From Isoetes taiwanensis (Eukaryota; Streptophyta; Lycopodiopsida; Isoetales; Isoetaceae), in contig JAJEKV010000013.1 of assembly GCA_021234155.1 (NCBI GenBank), positions 22,925,299 to 22,989,298 of the forward strand: a stretch of DNA of 64,000 nt, written 5' to 3'. The notes below the pieces were generated by a model. It was not told the origin of the DNA. It worked only from the letters and a program-made list of their open reading frames with translations, and did not search any database. Position numbers and translations under genes: made by a program. Numbering within the stretch: position 1 is the stretch's first letter; the number at the start of each line of letters is the position of its first letter. This document shows positions 1 through 12,530 of the stretch, one piece after another.

Positions 1-344
1 AACGGGTGCTCATACATCAAGGAGGAACCCCAAAGAAGTAGATGTTGCAATTCGAGGTGGAACATCATGGAGCATCCCCCCATAGCCCCACTACAGGAAT
101 TAGGCCCGAAGAAGTACAAAAGTACTTACAAGACAACCCAGACTACTATTTCTATTGAAAGGAAAAGTTATGCCGGAAGAGACCTAGACCAAAACATAAC
201 CCCGACAAGGGAGACAGGGGAGGACCAGGGAGCAAGGACGAGGGGCAGGTAAAGAAAGGACACCGAACTAGATCATCGTGGGAGGCGGGGGGTACGAAAG
301 GAAGGAAGAAATAGCGATGCATCGAACTGCACGGGATATCCCTT

Positions 345-1090
345 GGGATGACGGAGAACGCTTACACGGCAAAGAAGGACCGTGATATCATATGCCTAGT
401 GGAGACGGGAGCACAAACTCAAAGAGGCTACCGGGCGAACCGGGATACACACTTGTTCACATGTTGGAAGGAAGAGAACTACAAAGTAGAAAGAGGAAGC
501 CTTGAGGGCACCGCTACATTAGAATAGCGGTGTCAAAAAAGCATGTATTTTAGAAACCAGACATTAATAAAAGATACATGCTTATAAATATTGTAATGCT
601 TGACTACGAAAATCTATATTTGCTAATAGTGTATTACCCACCTCAATGTGACAAAGTGGATACTAAGCATGGGAGAAATCGTCATGAAACACGAGATAAG
701 GGATCGTTGATCATAGTAGGAGATATCAATGCAAGGATTCGGGCAGAAACGAGCCACGTAAAGCGAGGATGGACAAGGAGAGTGGACAAGTGGACACAAG
801 GCGGAAAGGGGAAGAATGGCAAAGGAACACAAGAGAATCTAAATGGAGATGACAATGAGAGGAGAAACCGATAGAGGTATGTACATTCTGAGATACAATT
901 ATATGCAATGGCCTAAGAAGATGGCAAGCCTGGGCGATTCACACAAATACAAATATTCCCGCGGGAGTAGTATAGTAGACTATGTGATAGCAAATGAGGA
1001 AGCAATAAGGGAAATCGGAAAGATGGAGTTAGGAGAATGGCCGTTAGGAGGAAGGGAGGGCCACAGACCCATCATGCTCAAGATAAATGC
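345..1090 (+). pseudogene. LINE endonuclease domain, broken
   Basis: This codes for the target-nicking endonuclease of the LINE. The frame near 371-450 reads KDRDIICLVETGAQTQRGYR, which contains the L-x-E-T catalytic glutamate box of the exonuclease III/APE fold. The frame at 578-874 carries VGDINARI, with the catalytic Asp and Asn. The frame at 843-1157 carries SIVDYVI and a terminal GHRP box where active copies usually have S-D-H. The three pieces lie in different frames and are separated by stops, so frameshifts have destroyed the protein. Confidence 0.75.
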
Positions 1091-1140
1091 GACAAGGGGA
1101 AGAACAGAAGACAGGCAAAGAAGAGGTAAAATGAACCAAA

Positions 1141-1650
1141 TTGGCCGGTCAAATTGAAGAAAAACAGAGTGGGAGCATTCATAAACACGGTAAAAAAAAG
1201 AAAATGAGAGATAAAGAATGGGGAGAGGAAATGAAGGACAGAGGGAACGACATGAATGACATCTTGGAAGAAGCAGCAAAAACAGCATTCGGGAGAAAAG
1301 AAAGAGGAAGAAGGGCTATAGCATTTCGAAGGTCAGTATGGTTTGACGAGGCATGCATGGAACAAAGAAGAAAAGTCAAACAGGCAAAAGGAACTGAGAC
1401 ATACCACGAGGAACGTAACAAATATGTGAAGATACTGAAAAGAAAGAAAGTTCAGGACCTGAAAAACTACCAATGGGGACTAGCCGAAGACTTGAAAAAA
1501 CAGCCTAAGGAATTCTGGAACAATATGAAAAAAGGCTCAAAAACAAAAGCAGGTACAGCAACAGGAGAGGAGGGGGGAAGAATGGAAATAGAAATAGACT
1601 GGACAAGATACCTAAAACGTCTATACAAAGCAAGGCACCAACTTTCCTAA
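1141..1650 (+). pseudogene. LINE linker between endonuclease and RT
   Basis: An open stretch of 169 codons, rich in Lys, Arg and Glu. It includes WFDEACMEQRRKVKQAK and PKEFWNNMKKG, which match the usual linker just ahead of the reverse transcriptase in plant and animal LINEs (WFDEEC followed by a coiled-coil-like basic stretch, then a PKEFW box). It belongs to the same element as the flanking endonuclease and RT pieces. It is open by chance of decay rather than a separate gene; I see no independent promoter. Confidence 0.6.
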
Positions 1651-2084
1651 GGTAGACACAAACCTTCCTTCTCCAAGGAGGAGGTGACATGGGCACTAAA
1701 CAAGATGGCAAATAATAAGGCATCGATTTGTATGGGCTAACAAATGAGATGTTGAAATCGCGTAGAAACACGATAGTAGGGATCATAAATGAAATATTCA
1801 ATGAGGTAATACATTCAAAGCTCACCGAAAGATGGCGGCTTTTAATAAAGTAATTCCAGCCCATAAAGGGGAAACAGAGAGAACCGAGTAATTATAGGAC
1901 CATCATGGTCGGGCCAAGATTCACTTAAAATGGTTCTGGAAAACATTGGATCAAAACCGAAAATTTGGGCGAAGCAAGAAACTTCGAAACCAAGGCGGGG
2001 CTGGTTTTCGGCCGGAGTACTGAATTACGACCATCCGGGTGACTCTAAGGATAATGATAGAACGTGCAAAGGAGAGTAACAAGA

Positions 2085-2500
2085 AGATCATATGCTGCCA
2101 TTGGACTTTAAAAAAGCCTTCGACCAAGCATACCAGAGATAAACTCCTACTTAGACTAATAGGACTAAGAGCACCGTAAGGGTTAGTAGGATCAATTGCA
2201 AGGCTATATCAAAAGGTATATGCCAAGATAGAGGGGGAAGGGGAAGCCATAGATTGTGACACAGGAGTAAAGCAAGGATGCCCACTATCACCCACACTTT
2301 TTGGGATATACATAGATGCTCTACAGGAATTTTTTCAAGGAAAGAGAGGGAGGGGAAGCACCAATGATAGGGAGAACAAAAGTTTCAATAATGCTATATG
2401 CGGATGACTTAGGTATGATGGCGACCAAAGCCAAAGGAATGCACAGAATGCTAGAGATACTAGAAGAGTTTTGTTTGGAGACAGGATTGACGAAATAACC
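2085..2500 (+). pseudogene. LINE reverse transcriptase core, broken
   Basis: The polymerase core that copies the LINE RNA at the nicked target. Visible motifs are KKAFDQ followed after a frameshift by RDKLLLRLIGLRAP (near 2110-2180), GVKQGCPLSPTLFGIYID (about 2265-2320) and LYADDLGMMA (about 2392-2421), which holds the two catalytic aspartates. A frameshift near 2330 separates the last two motifs. The thumb and C-terminal region (2500-3640) can only be followed as scraps. Confidence 0.8.
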
Positions 2501-3812
2501 GACAAAACAAAAATAGTGACCTTCGCAAAAGACAAAAACACAAGCCCTTTAAATACAAGGGACAAGAGCTAGAGGAAACCACGGGATGCACGGTATTTGG
2601 GATATGACACACATGGTGGGGGAAGTGGTCAAAAGGGGGCGCAAAACGATTCCAAGCACCGATAGGCAATTATTACATCATGATGAATTATCAGAATAAA
2701 TCCGGGATCACCAACTTAGAAATCAAAACATACCTATTTAGCACATTAGTAGCATCAACACAAATTGTGCGGATGTGAGACATGGGGCCGTGTCTATCCC
2801 GAGAGAAGAAATGGGAAAAAAAGAAGGAATACTGAGGCAATGGCGGGAATTCCTGTGAAAGGTGTACATCATTAGCAACAATCATATATGAAACTTGAGG
2901 GAAAAGCCAATGGAAGTGAGAGCATGGTAAAGAACAATCGGTACCTAATAAAGGACAACGGTTATGGAAAAAAGAGGACAAACTATCGCCATTGGCAATA
3001 GATGAATCAGCAAAGCAATACATAGTAAATCGTGCAAGGGATGGTTTAACGGCGGGCAAAGTGGGCGGCAAGCATGGGGTGCAACTAAGCCATATTATAC
3101 AAGCGGATGGATGGGGCGAAGAATGGACAAGCGAGGGGCAATGAGGAGTCAAGGGCTAGCACGTACCACATGGGCCTAAAGCGGGCGGCTATTGGGAGCC
3201 TTCAATCCAGGGGGCGATAGGGACATATCACATACAAAAGCAACATGTTGAATAGAGCAACAGAGAGAACTGGCTAGGTTCGGAATGGGGAGCCACGACC
3301 TCCAATTGAGAAAAGATAGATGGAGAAAAATAGATAGAGCAGAGCTTAATATGTCGACTATGTGACTGGTGAAAAATAGAAGACGGCACATATGGTCAAG
3401 GAATGCCCTGGCCTACACGTACATAAGGTCCAAATTTAACAAGGTCGTGGGATCTCCCACTCCAAAAGACCGATGGACAAAAGAAAAGACACTCACGATG
3501 TAGCTTAAAAGCTATAAAAGAGATGATCATAAGACACCGGGGGGTGCACAAAGAGAGAGGGCTAATAATTTGAGAAGCACTGTTGAGGCGAATCAGAGAG
3601 GCCCACAAAGCACAGTTCAAAACTGTTTATAACGATGCATTGTGTATGGCCAAGAAGCCAGCTATAAGCACGACGCGGGTATTACAAATAACAAGAGAAG
3701 CCCGCTAGATGGCTACATAAAGCTATGCGTCTGTTTGTTGGCAGCACCTTTTGGGAGCTCGCAGGATTCTACACAAGTCCGGGGGCCTCACGGCCTGAGG
3801 GACGTTAATCTA

Positions 3813-3908
3813 TATTCTATTCTATTCTATTCTATTCTATTCTATTCTATTCTATTCTATTCTATTCTATTCTATTCGATTCTATTCTATTCTATTCTAT
3901 TCTATTCT
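3813..3908 (+). repeat. (TTCTA)n microsatellite, LINE tail
   Basis: About 19 copies of TTCTA, with one unit changed to TTCGA. It directly follows the last LINE-like sequence and probably began as the 3' tail of that element, later expanded by slippage. Confidence 0.9.
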
Positions 3909-4028
3909 CCAGATATATATAAATATGTGAACTTTTTGGCATATCTTATTCGTTCTCTTGTTCTCTCTGTCTTGTAAAATATACATTTCACAGGCACAAG
4001 GAACTAATAACATATATGAGAATATGAA

Positions 4029-4958
4029 ATGTGTGCAGCAAGGGCAACGAGAACCGCTGAACCACAGAGGCGTCATCGAGATGAGCAAACCCCGGCAAGG
4101 CAGTACCAGCCGAGGAACTTGTACGAAGAATTTGGGATGATGACCCCCGAAGAAGTGACGTCGCAGATGAGCTCGAACATCCAGGAGATAGAAGCCTTAC
4201 TGGCGGAAAGAGCAAAGAATGTGCAGGACCCGAATGTCCAGCTGCCTCAAGCACCCCCTCAGCCTAAAGAGAAGGGGAAGAAGAGGAGCAGATGCAGATC
4301 TTCAAGCTCTGACTCTTCGAAAAGCTCAGACTCAGGGACAAAATCCGAGGAGGAAGTAGAAAGTGAACACGACCATCGAGAAGGTCATAATAGGAACATG
4401 GAACAAAAAGGGTCCGACTATCAAGAAAAGGTGGACTCTACCTCAAGCAATATTTGAAAAGCTCGAAAGCTTGCGCAGTTCTCAGGCCACAACAGGTCCG
4501 GAACGAAAGTCGAAGCATGGTTAGATGAAATACAAGAATATCGAAATGTTTATGGCATGAAGAACAAAGATAAGGGCAGAGTAGCAACAACTAACCTGAG
4601 GGGTGAAACAAGAATTTGGTGGAAGGATTATGCCAAAGCCCATGGACTAAGTAGAGATAGCTGCAAACTCTCGAAGTTCGCTAAGGCATTCAAACGCCAC
4701 TATGTACTAAGGGAGCATAAGTGCCACATGATGCAGGCCTTCTACAGGCTAGAGCAAGGGAATAAATCCGTGCAAAAATACACGAAGGAGTTCATGAGGC
4801 TGAGGCTATATATACCAAAGTTGAGTGAAAGGCACACAGTACAAGGTTACATCGAGGGCCTTAGTGAGGAGATCAGGAAGCTCGTCAGAGCAATAAACCC
4901 GCATTCAGTGTCTGAGGCAGAATCAATGGCACTGAGCCTACAGGGAATGGGATCTTAG
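4029..4958 (+). pseudogene. Gypsy gag (capsid) remnant
   Basis: Two open stretches make up the gag region. The first (4029-4457) has a helical start and a Ser/Lys-rich hinge (SSSSDSSKSSDSGTKSEEE). The second, from about 4455, reads the capsid domain: FSGHNRSGTKVEAWLDEI, then RIWWKDYAK, FKRHYVLREH and EFMRLRLYIPKLSE. This is the usual retrotransposon gag pattern (W-x-x-x, R-F, L-x-x-G-x). A stop near 4456 separates the pieces and another ends the frame at 4958; the zinc knuckle expected downstream is not readable. Confidence 0.75.
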
Positions 4959-5499
4959 GATAGTGGGCAGAAGCAGTATTCATATAATGAGGAATCCCAG
5001 GGAAACCAGTCCGCATGGACGCTGCCAATGTGGCATGACGTAAAAATATTGCTATCTATCTATATGACGAGGAAAAAAGTTGGGGAGGTTATAATCCCAA
5101 GGCAACCAGTCCGCACCTGCAAGGGGCACATACAATATAACAAGATAAAAAAGCAGGTAAGCTTCAAGGACAAGGGACAGGGAGGAGGCTCCAACTATTC
5201 CAAAGCAGTGAAGTAGTTCATGAACTTAATTCCAAAAGAGAAGCGGCAAGAATGCATAGAATAATAGTTGTACTTCCGGTGCTTCCAACCGGGTCGTAAT
5301 AAACACATCGTGGAGCTAGGAGGATGGGAAACTCCATCCGAGAATGCCGACGACAAGGAAGCTCGCGGTTATATCCCTGGTGAGCGTCATATCCTTACTG
5401 CAATTGACATAGAAAATCCTGAGAGGAGTCAGTATCAAGTGATATCCACCATTGGCAAAATAGCAGCCAGTGTGACGACCATATGGGTATTCGTGATTC

Positions 5500-7061
5500 C
5501 AGAGTTATTTTACTTGAGCGGCTACAAGGTGCACGATACTTCACGAAAATCGATCTTCGAGGTGCCTATAATCTTATCCGGTGATGAGTGGAAGACAGCC
5601 TTTCGAACTCGGTATAGTCATTTTGAGTATACCGTCATGCCTTTTGGCCTTACCAATGCTTCGACGGTCTTTCAGCACATGGCTAATGATGTTTTTCGGG
5701 AGTTTTTGGATCTCTTTGTTATCATCTATCTATTCTGGGTTATTCGAAGACTTTGGAGGAGCATGAAGAACATGTCAAGAATGTCCTTCAAAAGCTACGG
5801 GAACTTGGACTTTATGCCAAGCTGGAGAAGTGCCAGTTGGAGCAGGACAATGTCGAGTTTCTTGGCTATTGCATCACATCTTAGGGTGTTTCCATGGATC
5901 TAGAGAAGGTCAGCACAGTTCTTGATTGGGAAACACCTTCCTCGGTTAAAGATGTACAATGCTTCTTGGGGTTTTATCGCCGCTTCATCAAGGACGATTC
6001 AGAGATCGTCTTGCCTTTGACACATCTCACCATGAAGGATATTTCTATCAGCATTCATCACTCTGAAGCATGCTTTTATAGCAGCACCTGTTCTTGCACA
6101 CCTAGATGCTGCGCGTCCCTATATTCTCGAAGCTGGTGCATCAGATTTTGCTATTGGCAACATCTTGTTGCAAGAGGGGGATGATCATGAGCTGCACCCG
6201 ATCGCCTATCATTCTCCAAAGTTTCAGGCTACATAGATAAACTATCCTATTTACGATAAGGAACTTTTGACGATTGTTGACTCTTTTCAGGAGTGGCGAC
6301 GATTTCTTGAAGGTTTTCCTCATAAGGTGACTGTGTATACATACCATCATAATCTGGAGTATTTTCAATCTGCTCGAGTTCTTAATCGACGTCAGGCTCG
6401 ATGGCACACACAGGTGCTATCCCGCTTTGATTTCGTCATCAAATTTCGGTCTAGCACGCTTCAAGGAAAACCAGATGCTCTTTCTTGCAGATCTTATTTC
6501 AAACCTAAGGCGGGGGAGCCAGCATTTGATCAACAATCACAGGTTATTCTAGGACCTGATCGTTTACAGATTATGGCCATCACTTTGTTCGAGAGGCCTC
6601 ATGATACATCCTTGTTGGAGTCTGTTCGAACATCTCTTCCTTCTGATCCATTGGCGCAGGAACTAATATCGCATCTTGTTTTAGCATCATCTTCCCAGCA
6701 AATGAGGTTGGACGATGATCATTTTGGGGTATGGACTTCTATTTTGTGATAGACTTCTGTATATTCCGGATGGTGCACCTCGACTTCAAATTCTGCAATC
6801 CTGTCAAGATTCTCCTCTCGGCGGACATTTTTGCATTGCCAAGACTCTGGAACTTATTGTTTGAGACTATTGGTTAGGTTTCCGCCGCATGTTGAGACTT
6901 TTGTACGCTCATGTGATATTTGTTGTCGTGCAAAAGCTCCCAAGCACCATCCACATGGCCTGCTTCAGTCTTTACCAGTTTCAGCCGGTCCTTGGAAGAG
7001 GATTTTGGTGGATTTTATTGTTGAGCTTCCATCCTCCCAGCTTCCGATGAGGCGGAGGTAG
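5500..7061 (+). pseudogene. Gypsy pol: RT, RNase H, start of integrase
   Basis: The RT part gives DEWKTAFRTRYSHFEY, MPFGLTNASTVFQHM and FREFLDLFVIIYL. The YLDD box that should follow is lost to a frameshift near 5728, and the sequence resumes as LEEHEEHVKNVLQKLRELGL in another frame. Next come [11 protein letters not shown] (connection), HPIAYHSPKFQ and YDKELLTIVDSFQEWRRFLEG (RNase H), LSRFDFVIKFRSSTLQGKPDALS, and the integrase zinc-binding segment (GHF-x-IAKT, CDICCRAKA). At least five breaks make it non-functional. Confidence 0.85.
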
Positions 7062-8571
7062 ACACCCTTGAGAGATAAGAGGCCATATAGATCATGCACG
7101 ATAGGAAAACACCGCTAGTCTATGGCCATTATCGAGGAAGAAGCCATCCTCTACGTCAAGGGTGATGAAAGGTGTCGGCATTAAGAACCATCGGGCATGA
7201 TAGAACACTTGTCTCCACGATCACGATGGAAGAAGCATCCTCTTCCTACGTCGGGATACAATGCATGCATTCATTTAGTTAATATAATTCTAATCCAAAT
7301 GGGTGGTCCCCTTAATAACCATCCTTACATTATACAATAGATGCTAACGTGGTGTTAACCCAACAGGCCAATAGAAAGGAAAATTGGCAGGGAGTCGCAC
7401 CACGGACACTTGTGGCATATAAGCGCGTATTATGTGCTTTAAGGAGAATGGCGATCAAGTAGAACTTTCAAATTTTGACATTTTTGATAATAGAAATGAA
7501 CTTAAGGCAATTTTAATGGCCTTAAAAATAATTATAACCTTTTATAGCATGCATATATCAAGTCTTGTAGGGATCATGCAGGTTGGCATCACTTCAAGGT
7601 GGGGAGAACGTGACGTTCTAGAACAATGTATGGTACTAATACGCATATTATACTACCACGTCACTGGTACATGTCGCGATAACTGACGTGTACCCCCTAT
7701 AGTACAAGGGTTGCACCATGGGATACAACTATTAGGGACCATTAAATTGCACATGCCCCATTGGACATATGAGTATAACCATTGTTGCCACATGGCAACA
7801 CCCTAACAAGCCCTAGGGCCATTAGGGTCCAACCTAGGATAATGCCCTAAAGCGCGTCCTTAAATAGATTGGAACTTTAAGAGTTTTCCGTTTTGAATTC
7901 CAGCCTAGAAGCACGCACTTGTAGCATCGCCGATCATTTTCCAACGTCTCAACAGCCACCAAGCTCAAATCTCGAGGTACCCTCTCCATTCGAAGCTCGT
8001 TCCAACAGTTGCAACAGCATGGATGCATTCCAAGGCGCTAGGGCAAGCCAAGGATATGGTGAGTGCTGTTTTATGACCACCCATGCGTGTTTCACAACAA
8101 TTAGAAGGTTGGATTTTATCTGACATTGGCCCTAGACGACCTCTAGAGCCTAAGAACCCTATCCAGTTCTCAACTGACTAAAGAACATTAGTCACGTTTG
8201 ATTAGAGTAGTTAGATTAGATCTACATTCTGTTATTTTGATTCATTATGATGATGTATGATCTCTCTATGCACACCTCTTGTGTATTGGGAAGGGGGATA
8301 GAAACTCAGAGTTTTTTAGATTGATAATCTAGATTAGCCCATTAATTCCCAATTAATGCGGCCTGTGCATAGGAGCCCGCCTGGCTGTGGGTGATGGGGT
8401 CAGACTGGCTGGCAAGGAAGGCTTGTCCGACTACAGGTGATCCCTCTAGTGTGTAGAGGTGGCCGAGGAAGTTGTGGTCTAGGCCTAATAGCTTGCCTTT
8501 TTTAATTTATTTCCACATGGGAAGCTACTTCGAATTGGTAAAAGCTACAAAAAAAACAGAACCTTCAAGTC
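7062..8571 (+). other. Non-coding stretch, probable LTR and leader of the next Gypsy element
   Basis: No gene. The stretch lies between the decayed Gypsy pol and a second gag. It includes a TATA-like CTTAAATAG at about 7858-7866 and a leader-like stretch ending in the gag frame at 8572, which would fit a 5' LTR with promoter and untranslated leader. No second copy of these bases was found, so the LTR call is inference only. Confidence 0.3.
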
Positions 8572-9420
8572 ATGGTTAAATATTTGACCGATATGGCTAG
8601 AACTTGGTGGCAAGGAAGAAAAAGAATGGATCCAAATATTCTGACATGGGAAAGCTTTAGAGAAGCTTTTGAAGGTTATAACCTAACTGCCAATTATCAT
8701 AATGGCGTCAAACGAGAATGGCGCCTCTTCAAACAAGGCGACAACGAATCAGTTTACCAGTATACTTCAAAGTTCCAGTATTTGTCTACTCAAATAGATA
8801 GATTGAATGAGAAAGAACTGTTACACAAGTATATAGCAGGACTTAAAAATTCTTTATATGCAGAATTGAATTTTATAGATCCTCATACATTAGAAGAGGC
8901 CACAAAGAAGGCTATTTCCGCGGCCACAAAGAAGGTTATTGTCGCGAAAAGAAAGTTAAACCTAATTCAATAAATTGGAGCATATGGGATGGATATTCTG
9001 ATGGCAAAGACAACAAACAAGCAATGGCAAAGTAAGCAATAGCAAGGATTTAGACAAAGGAAATAAGCGGTCTAGATCAAGCATGGGGGATAACCAGGAC
9101 CAAGCTCAAAAAACAAGGTGGGATAATCACCTTGACCGAGCATCGTCAGTGGATACTTTTATTATGGAGGACCACATCTTAAAGTAGACTGTCCGGAATT
9201 AAATGCAAAAAGAGACCAAAATGACCAAGGTAATCGAGGGGAGCGAAGGGATCAAGGCAGAATAGAATATAGACCAAATCCTCGTCCTAGTCGATTCCCA
9301 GTCCAAATGTTTCAAATAGAAGAACTTCCTCCCGAACCAAACACCAAACAAATAAACAAGTTGCGTTTGCGGACGAAGTTCAAAAGGAAAAGGGGATGTT
9401 GCAGATTGCCTACTTAAAGT
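8572..9420 (+). pseudogene. Second Ty3/Gypsy gag remnant
   Basis: A capsid-type frame of 133 codons (8572-8973) with RTWWQGRKRM, WESFREAFEGYN, SVYQYTSKFQYLS and KELLHKYIAGLKNSLYAEL, the standard retrotransposon gag signature. It differs from the gag at 4029, so it is another family. After the stop, another frame near 9160-9210 reads YYGGPHLKVDCPEL, a CCHC zinc knuckle whose first cysteines have been lost. Nothing of pol follows; the copy is truncated near 9420. Confidence 0.75.
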
Positions 9421-11900
9421 AGTTAAGCATTAATTAAGTGTGTAACTCTGTGAAGGAGGTTAGGAATAAGTTTGTTTGAAGTGAACTTTATGATAATGAT
9501 TATGACTGCAACATAATTGTTGATCTAGTTGTCCATTATTATCATGTATATAAAAAAAAAAAACTTTTTAGTCTAAAGGGCTGGACCTGATTATTTCTAG
9601 TTGTGAACTCAAATAGGGTTGCAACCATATTTGATTGTGTTAAATTTGCCATATAATTTCTTGATCGAGGACGATCAATCCTGGGAAGGGGAGGAATTGA
9701 TGGGAGCGGCTGTGGGGAGCCAGAGAAAGAGAAAGAAAGATGGAAGTATCTATGTTTAACCTTGCAAGCAACATATCTTGAATAGATAAAAGTCTTAACT
9801 AGCATAATTCCTTAAGAGTTAAAAGGGACTAATTAAAGGCAATGCCTTTTATCTAATATAAGGTCTTAACCTTTAGAAAAAAGGAGGGAATCTTTCAATA
9901 ACACAATGGACCTTTTTAAAAGGGTCTCGACCACTATAAAGGGGGCACTGTGAATAGATGGATGGGCAATGGAGTCTTCAAGCGGACAACTCGGCGACAA
10001 GGTTGGAATCTTCAACGGACAGTTTGGCAACAAAGTGGGAGGCGCTATATTAGCATTGCGACATGCTAGTGATTCTGGAACCAACATCTGCGAATTTGAC
10101 ATCAACACGGTCTTAACGGCTTGGCTTGGATCCATCAATTCAACCAATGTCCAGCCTAATGTAATTCCTGTTCTGCAAATGACACAATCCATTGTATTGC
10201 AGGTTATCCCAAAGCTTCTAAGCCATTGCAAGTTCTTGAGAAAAAAACTCTTGGATCATCTTTGAGCTGAATTCTTCAGTAAGAAATTGGATAGGGATTC
10301 TATCAATTCATCAGGTGAATACTTCAAATCCAGTTCAAGCTCTTTTTAACAATACCCTTCTCCTCAAATTTGAGAGTTACGTAGAGCGGATGCTCTAATG
10401 TTAAAATTGAATTTATCCTAAGCCAATCCTTTCCAAAAATTTAGTCTTTCTTTGGAATTCTCTAGCTCAGGACAACCCGGTTGGGTGGTGAGCTTAGCAT
10501 TGGAGGCTGGACTTTGTTCTTTGATTTATCTTTTGCTTGCTTGGCCTTACTCAAAGATTATTGTTTTGCCACAATATTTTGTATTCGTATGGGGTAACTC
10601 ACAAGGATCGCTGTTGTGATCCTTTTGAGCTAGCTGATGGACCAAGTAGGGCATGGACCGCAAGCACAGGCCATTCAAAAGTATGAGGCAGAACAATAGA
10701 ATCAAAGGAATTCTTGTGACCTCGAATTAGAAAGATCGTAAATTCCTAATCTTGTTTTTGCACCTCATTGGATAATGGAGCTTATGAGGTATCTAGGCCA
10801 CATATAACTAGGGAGGGGAAGAAAGAACATTAGAAATCCCTGAAGCTTTTGAATGAGGTACAAAAATTCGGACTATTAAACTCACGCAAGTTTGTGACTG
10901 GACTATGACTCAAGATAATGAAGCGAGGCACGCATGCGTGACTAGAGACCCAAGGATAATGATTTCCTCTACATTTGTGAAGTCATAGAGATGCAGAAAC
11001 TTCGGCCATCTATTGCAGATGCATTACACTGCAACACATGGACGAAGATTAAGCATCACTATGGGCTTCAATAACTATAGAAGAATTCACTGGCCTGACT
11101 CAGAAGGATTGCGACCGCGATCATTTTAAGGTTAATGAACTATGTTTTGATCAAGGGCTAATATCGCTCTTAGGGTTCAGCATGGTAAACCCACCTAGCA
11201 ATGTCAGAACTTGAGTAGTTTCACCTGCTTGGAAGGGGCGCAAAAGCGATCCTTTTGAATTGATAAAAATGCTAAAGAACGTTGATATTGCTCGGGAGGT
11301 TCGCCATGGCGATCCTTTGAAGTTAAGAATGCCAGGCAAAAAGTGAAACCTAGGTACCAGCCTAGCTGAGGCTAAATGAAAACTCATCTTTGCGAGGAAC
11401 TTATCCTGGCACTATTGACACGTCGATTGGGTAGGCACTCGCAAAAATCTTAACCCCGTCGAAGAAATTAGCGTTTAATGCCATCAATGCAGGCGGTCAC
11501 CATTAAAACTTCGCGCCAAAAAATATATCTTTTCGTGTGATTTTTACTGGCGGCATCAGGAGTTGGAGCCGGTAGACGCATAAACGAAAACTGGAACTGG
11601 GCGACGCTCGCATTGCCAGGCAGATGTTCGCGGAGTCTAGAAATGCCTCGCAAACTCTCAGGTAGGTTTCATAGATGGGCAAATGCGTTTTCTGAGGCCG
11701 CACTGTCAATAGATAACCGTTCGGCCGAAAAAGCAACTAAAAGTTTCTGATCAAAAAATTCGCACTAAACTTGACAGCTGTAAAAAAAAAAGAAAAAAGG
11801 TGACAATTTTCGGCCAAGTACGCGGTATGCCTCAAATTCAAATTTGAAATGAAGACCCACTTTTAAATACTAATCATGACACTTTAGAAAATCAATCAAA
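9421..11900. other. Stretch without a supported gene; scattered coding-like motifs
   Basis: No gene that I recognise. The longest plausible frame is 98 codons at 9969-10265 on the plus strand (begins MESSSGQLGDKVG), with no family resemblance. From about 10605 onward a motif resembling C-D-P-F-E-L recurs in short frames; this is treated as a finding. There is a poly(A) run near 9550 and no clear transposon boundary. Confidence 0.5.
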
Positions 11901-12530
11901 ATGGCAAACCAAAAAGGACTGCTGCAGTACAAGGCAATCGTGTACCAAGCGTATCTCAGGTTTAGGGTACTGGCGCAATTCAAATTCACACATGAGGAAT
12001 TTGAAATTGGCATTGAAAGCATTCTTGATCGAGTGGCACTCTCTTCAGATGCTCCAGCAGCATCCTCTTCAGGCGCTTTATATGCCATCTTCTCAGGAAT
12101 TGAAGCGCTCTTCTCCGGCACTCAGGCATATTGCTTATGGGACTTAGTCGTTCTACTCGATTCATCAGGAAAATTCTTGCAAGGTGAGTTCAAACTCTTC
12201 ACATGCTTCCTCTTTACTATGTGGCCACTGCTTATTGTGGATGACTAGTGCTTATTCTTGGTCGCTTTCTTTCTATGAAACTTGTAAATTGCCTCTGTGA
12301 AATTTAGATAGACAGAAAGACCACTTGTTAAATCCTAAACCCTCTGCTTGATTGGCCTCAATAATTGGAAAGTCGTCCATGATCTTGAGCTGCAGCAAGA
12401 TCACAACTGCGATCCTGCTGACCAATTGAAGTTGAAATGCACATGATGGGGTGGATAAATAACTCGAGGAAGGTCATGGTAGTGATGCCCTTTAGCTAGA
12501 GGCAATTGCAACTGCGATCCTCCAGATCAG
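10605..12530 (+). repeat. Dispersed 'GCGATCCT' coding-like motif, about six copies
   Basis: Short related segments occur near 10608, 11107, 11236, 11304, 12392 and 12502. Most share a GCGATCCT or close variant followed by TTGAA or TGAAGTT. Translated, they give CDPFELADG, CDRDHFKVNE, SDPFELIKM, GDPLKLRM, CDPADQLKLK and CDPPDQ. They are 70 to 1,100 bp apart, so this is not a simple tandem array. They could be decayed repeat units of one coding sequence or unrelated exons; I do not recognise the family. Confidence 0.4.
11901..12180 (+). CDS. Candidate exon, unknown protein
   Basis: An open frame begins MANQKGLLQYKAIVYQAYLR and ends at a good splice donor (AAG followed by GTGAGT) at about 12182, giving about 94 codons. 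Composition looks coding: a helical start, then a Ser/Ala-rich stretch (SSDAPAASSSGALYAIFSG). Splicing to the acceptor before 12710 would not keep the downstream frame open, so the exon partner is not established. It may belong with the following 'VAKG' region. No family recognised. Confidence 0.3.

Larger units (their letters stand above)
1..3908 (+). mobile_element. Decayed LINE (non-LTR retrotransposon)
   Basis: A non-LTR retrotransposon on the plus strand, entering from the left edge of the window. In order it shows an APE-type endonuclease in pieces (about 370-1090), the linker between endonuclease and reverse transcriptase (1141-1650), reverse-transcriptase motifs (about 2100-2500) and a tail of TTCTA repeats (3813-3908). 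Several frames carry it and stops are frequent, so it is not active. Family assignment rests on motif order and on the motifs DIICLVET, IVGDINARI, KQGCPLSPTLF and YADDL. Ending in a short tandem repeat rather than poly(A) is known for several plant and animal LINE clades. Confidence 0.85.
4029..7061 (+). mobile_element. Decayed Ty3/Gypsy retrotransposon
   Basis: The order is gag (4029-4958), a degenerate middle, reverse transcriptase and RNase H (about 5500-6500), then the zinc-binding start of integrase (about 6760-7055). RT before integrase identifies Ty3/Gypsy. I could not find paired LTRs. The integrase core, 3' UTR and 3' LTR are missing: readable sequence stops near 7050 just after the VDFIVELP box that opens the integrase core. 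Confidence 0.8.

Noticed and set aside
2691-3152. 153-codon minus-strand frame opposite the LINE
   Set aside because: No family features; it is antisense to decayed LINE coding sequence and open by composition.
7062-8571. Paired LTRs for the Gypsy elements
   Set aside because: I compared the flanks by eye and found no second copy; only a tentative leader call is kept.
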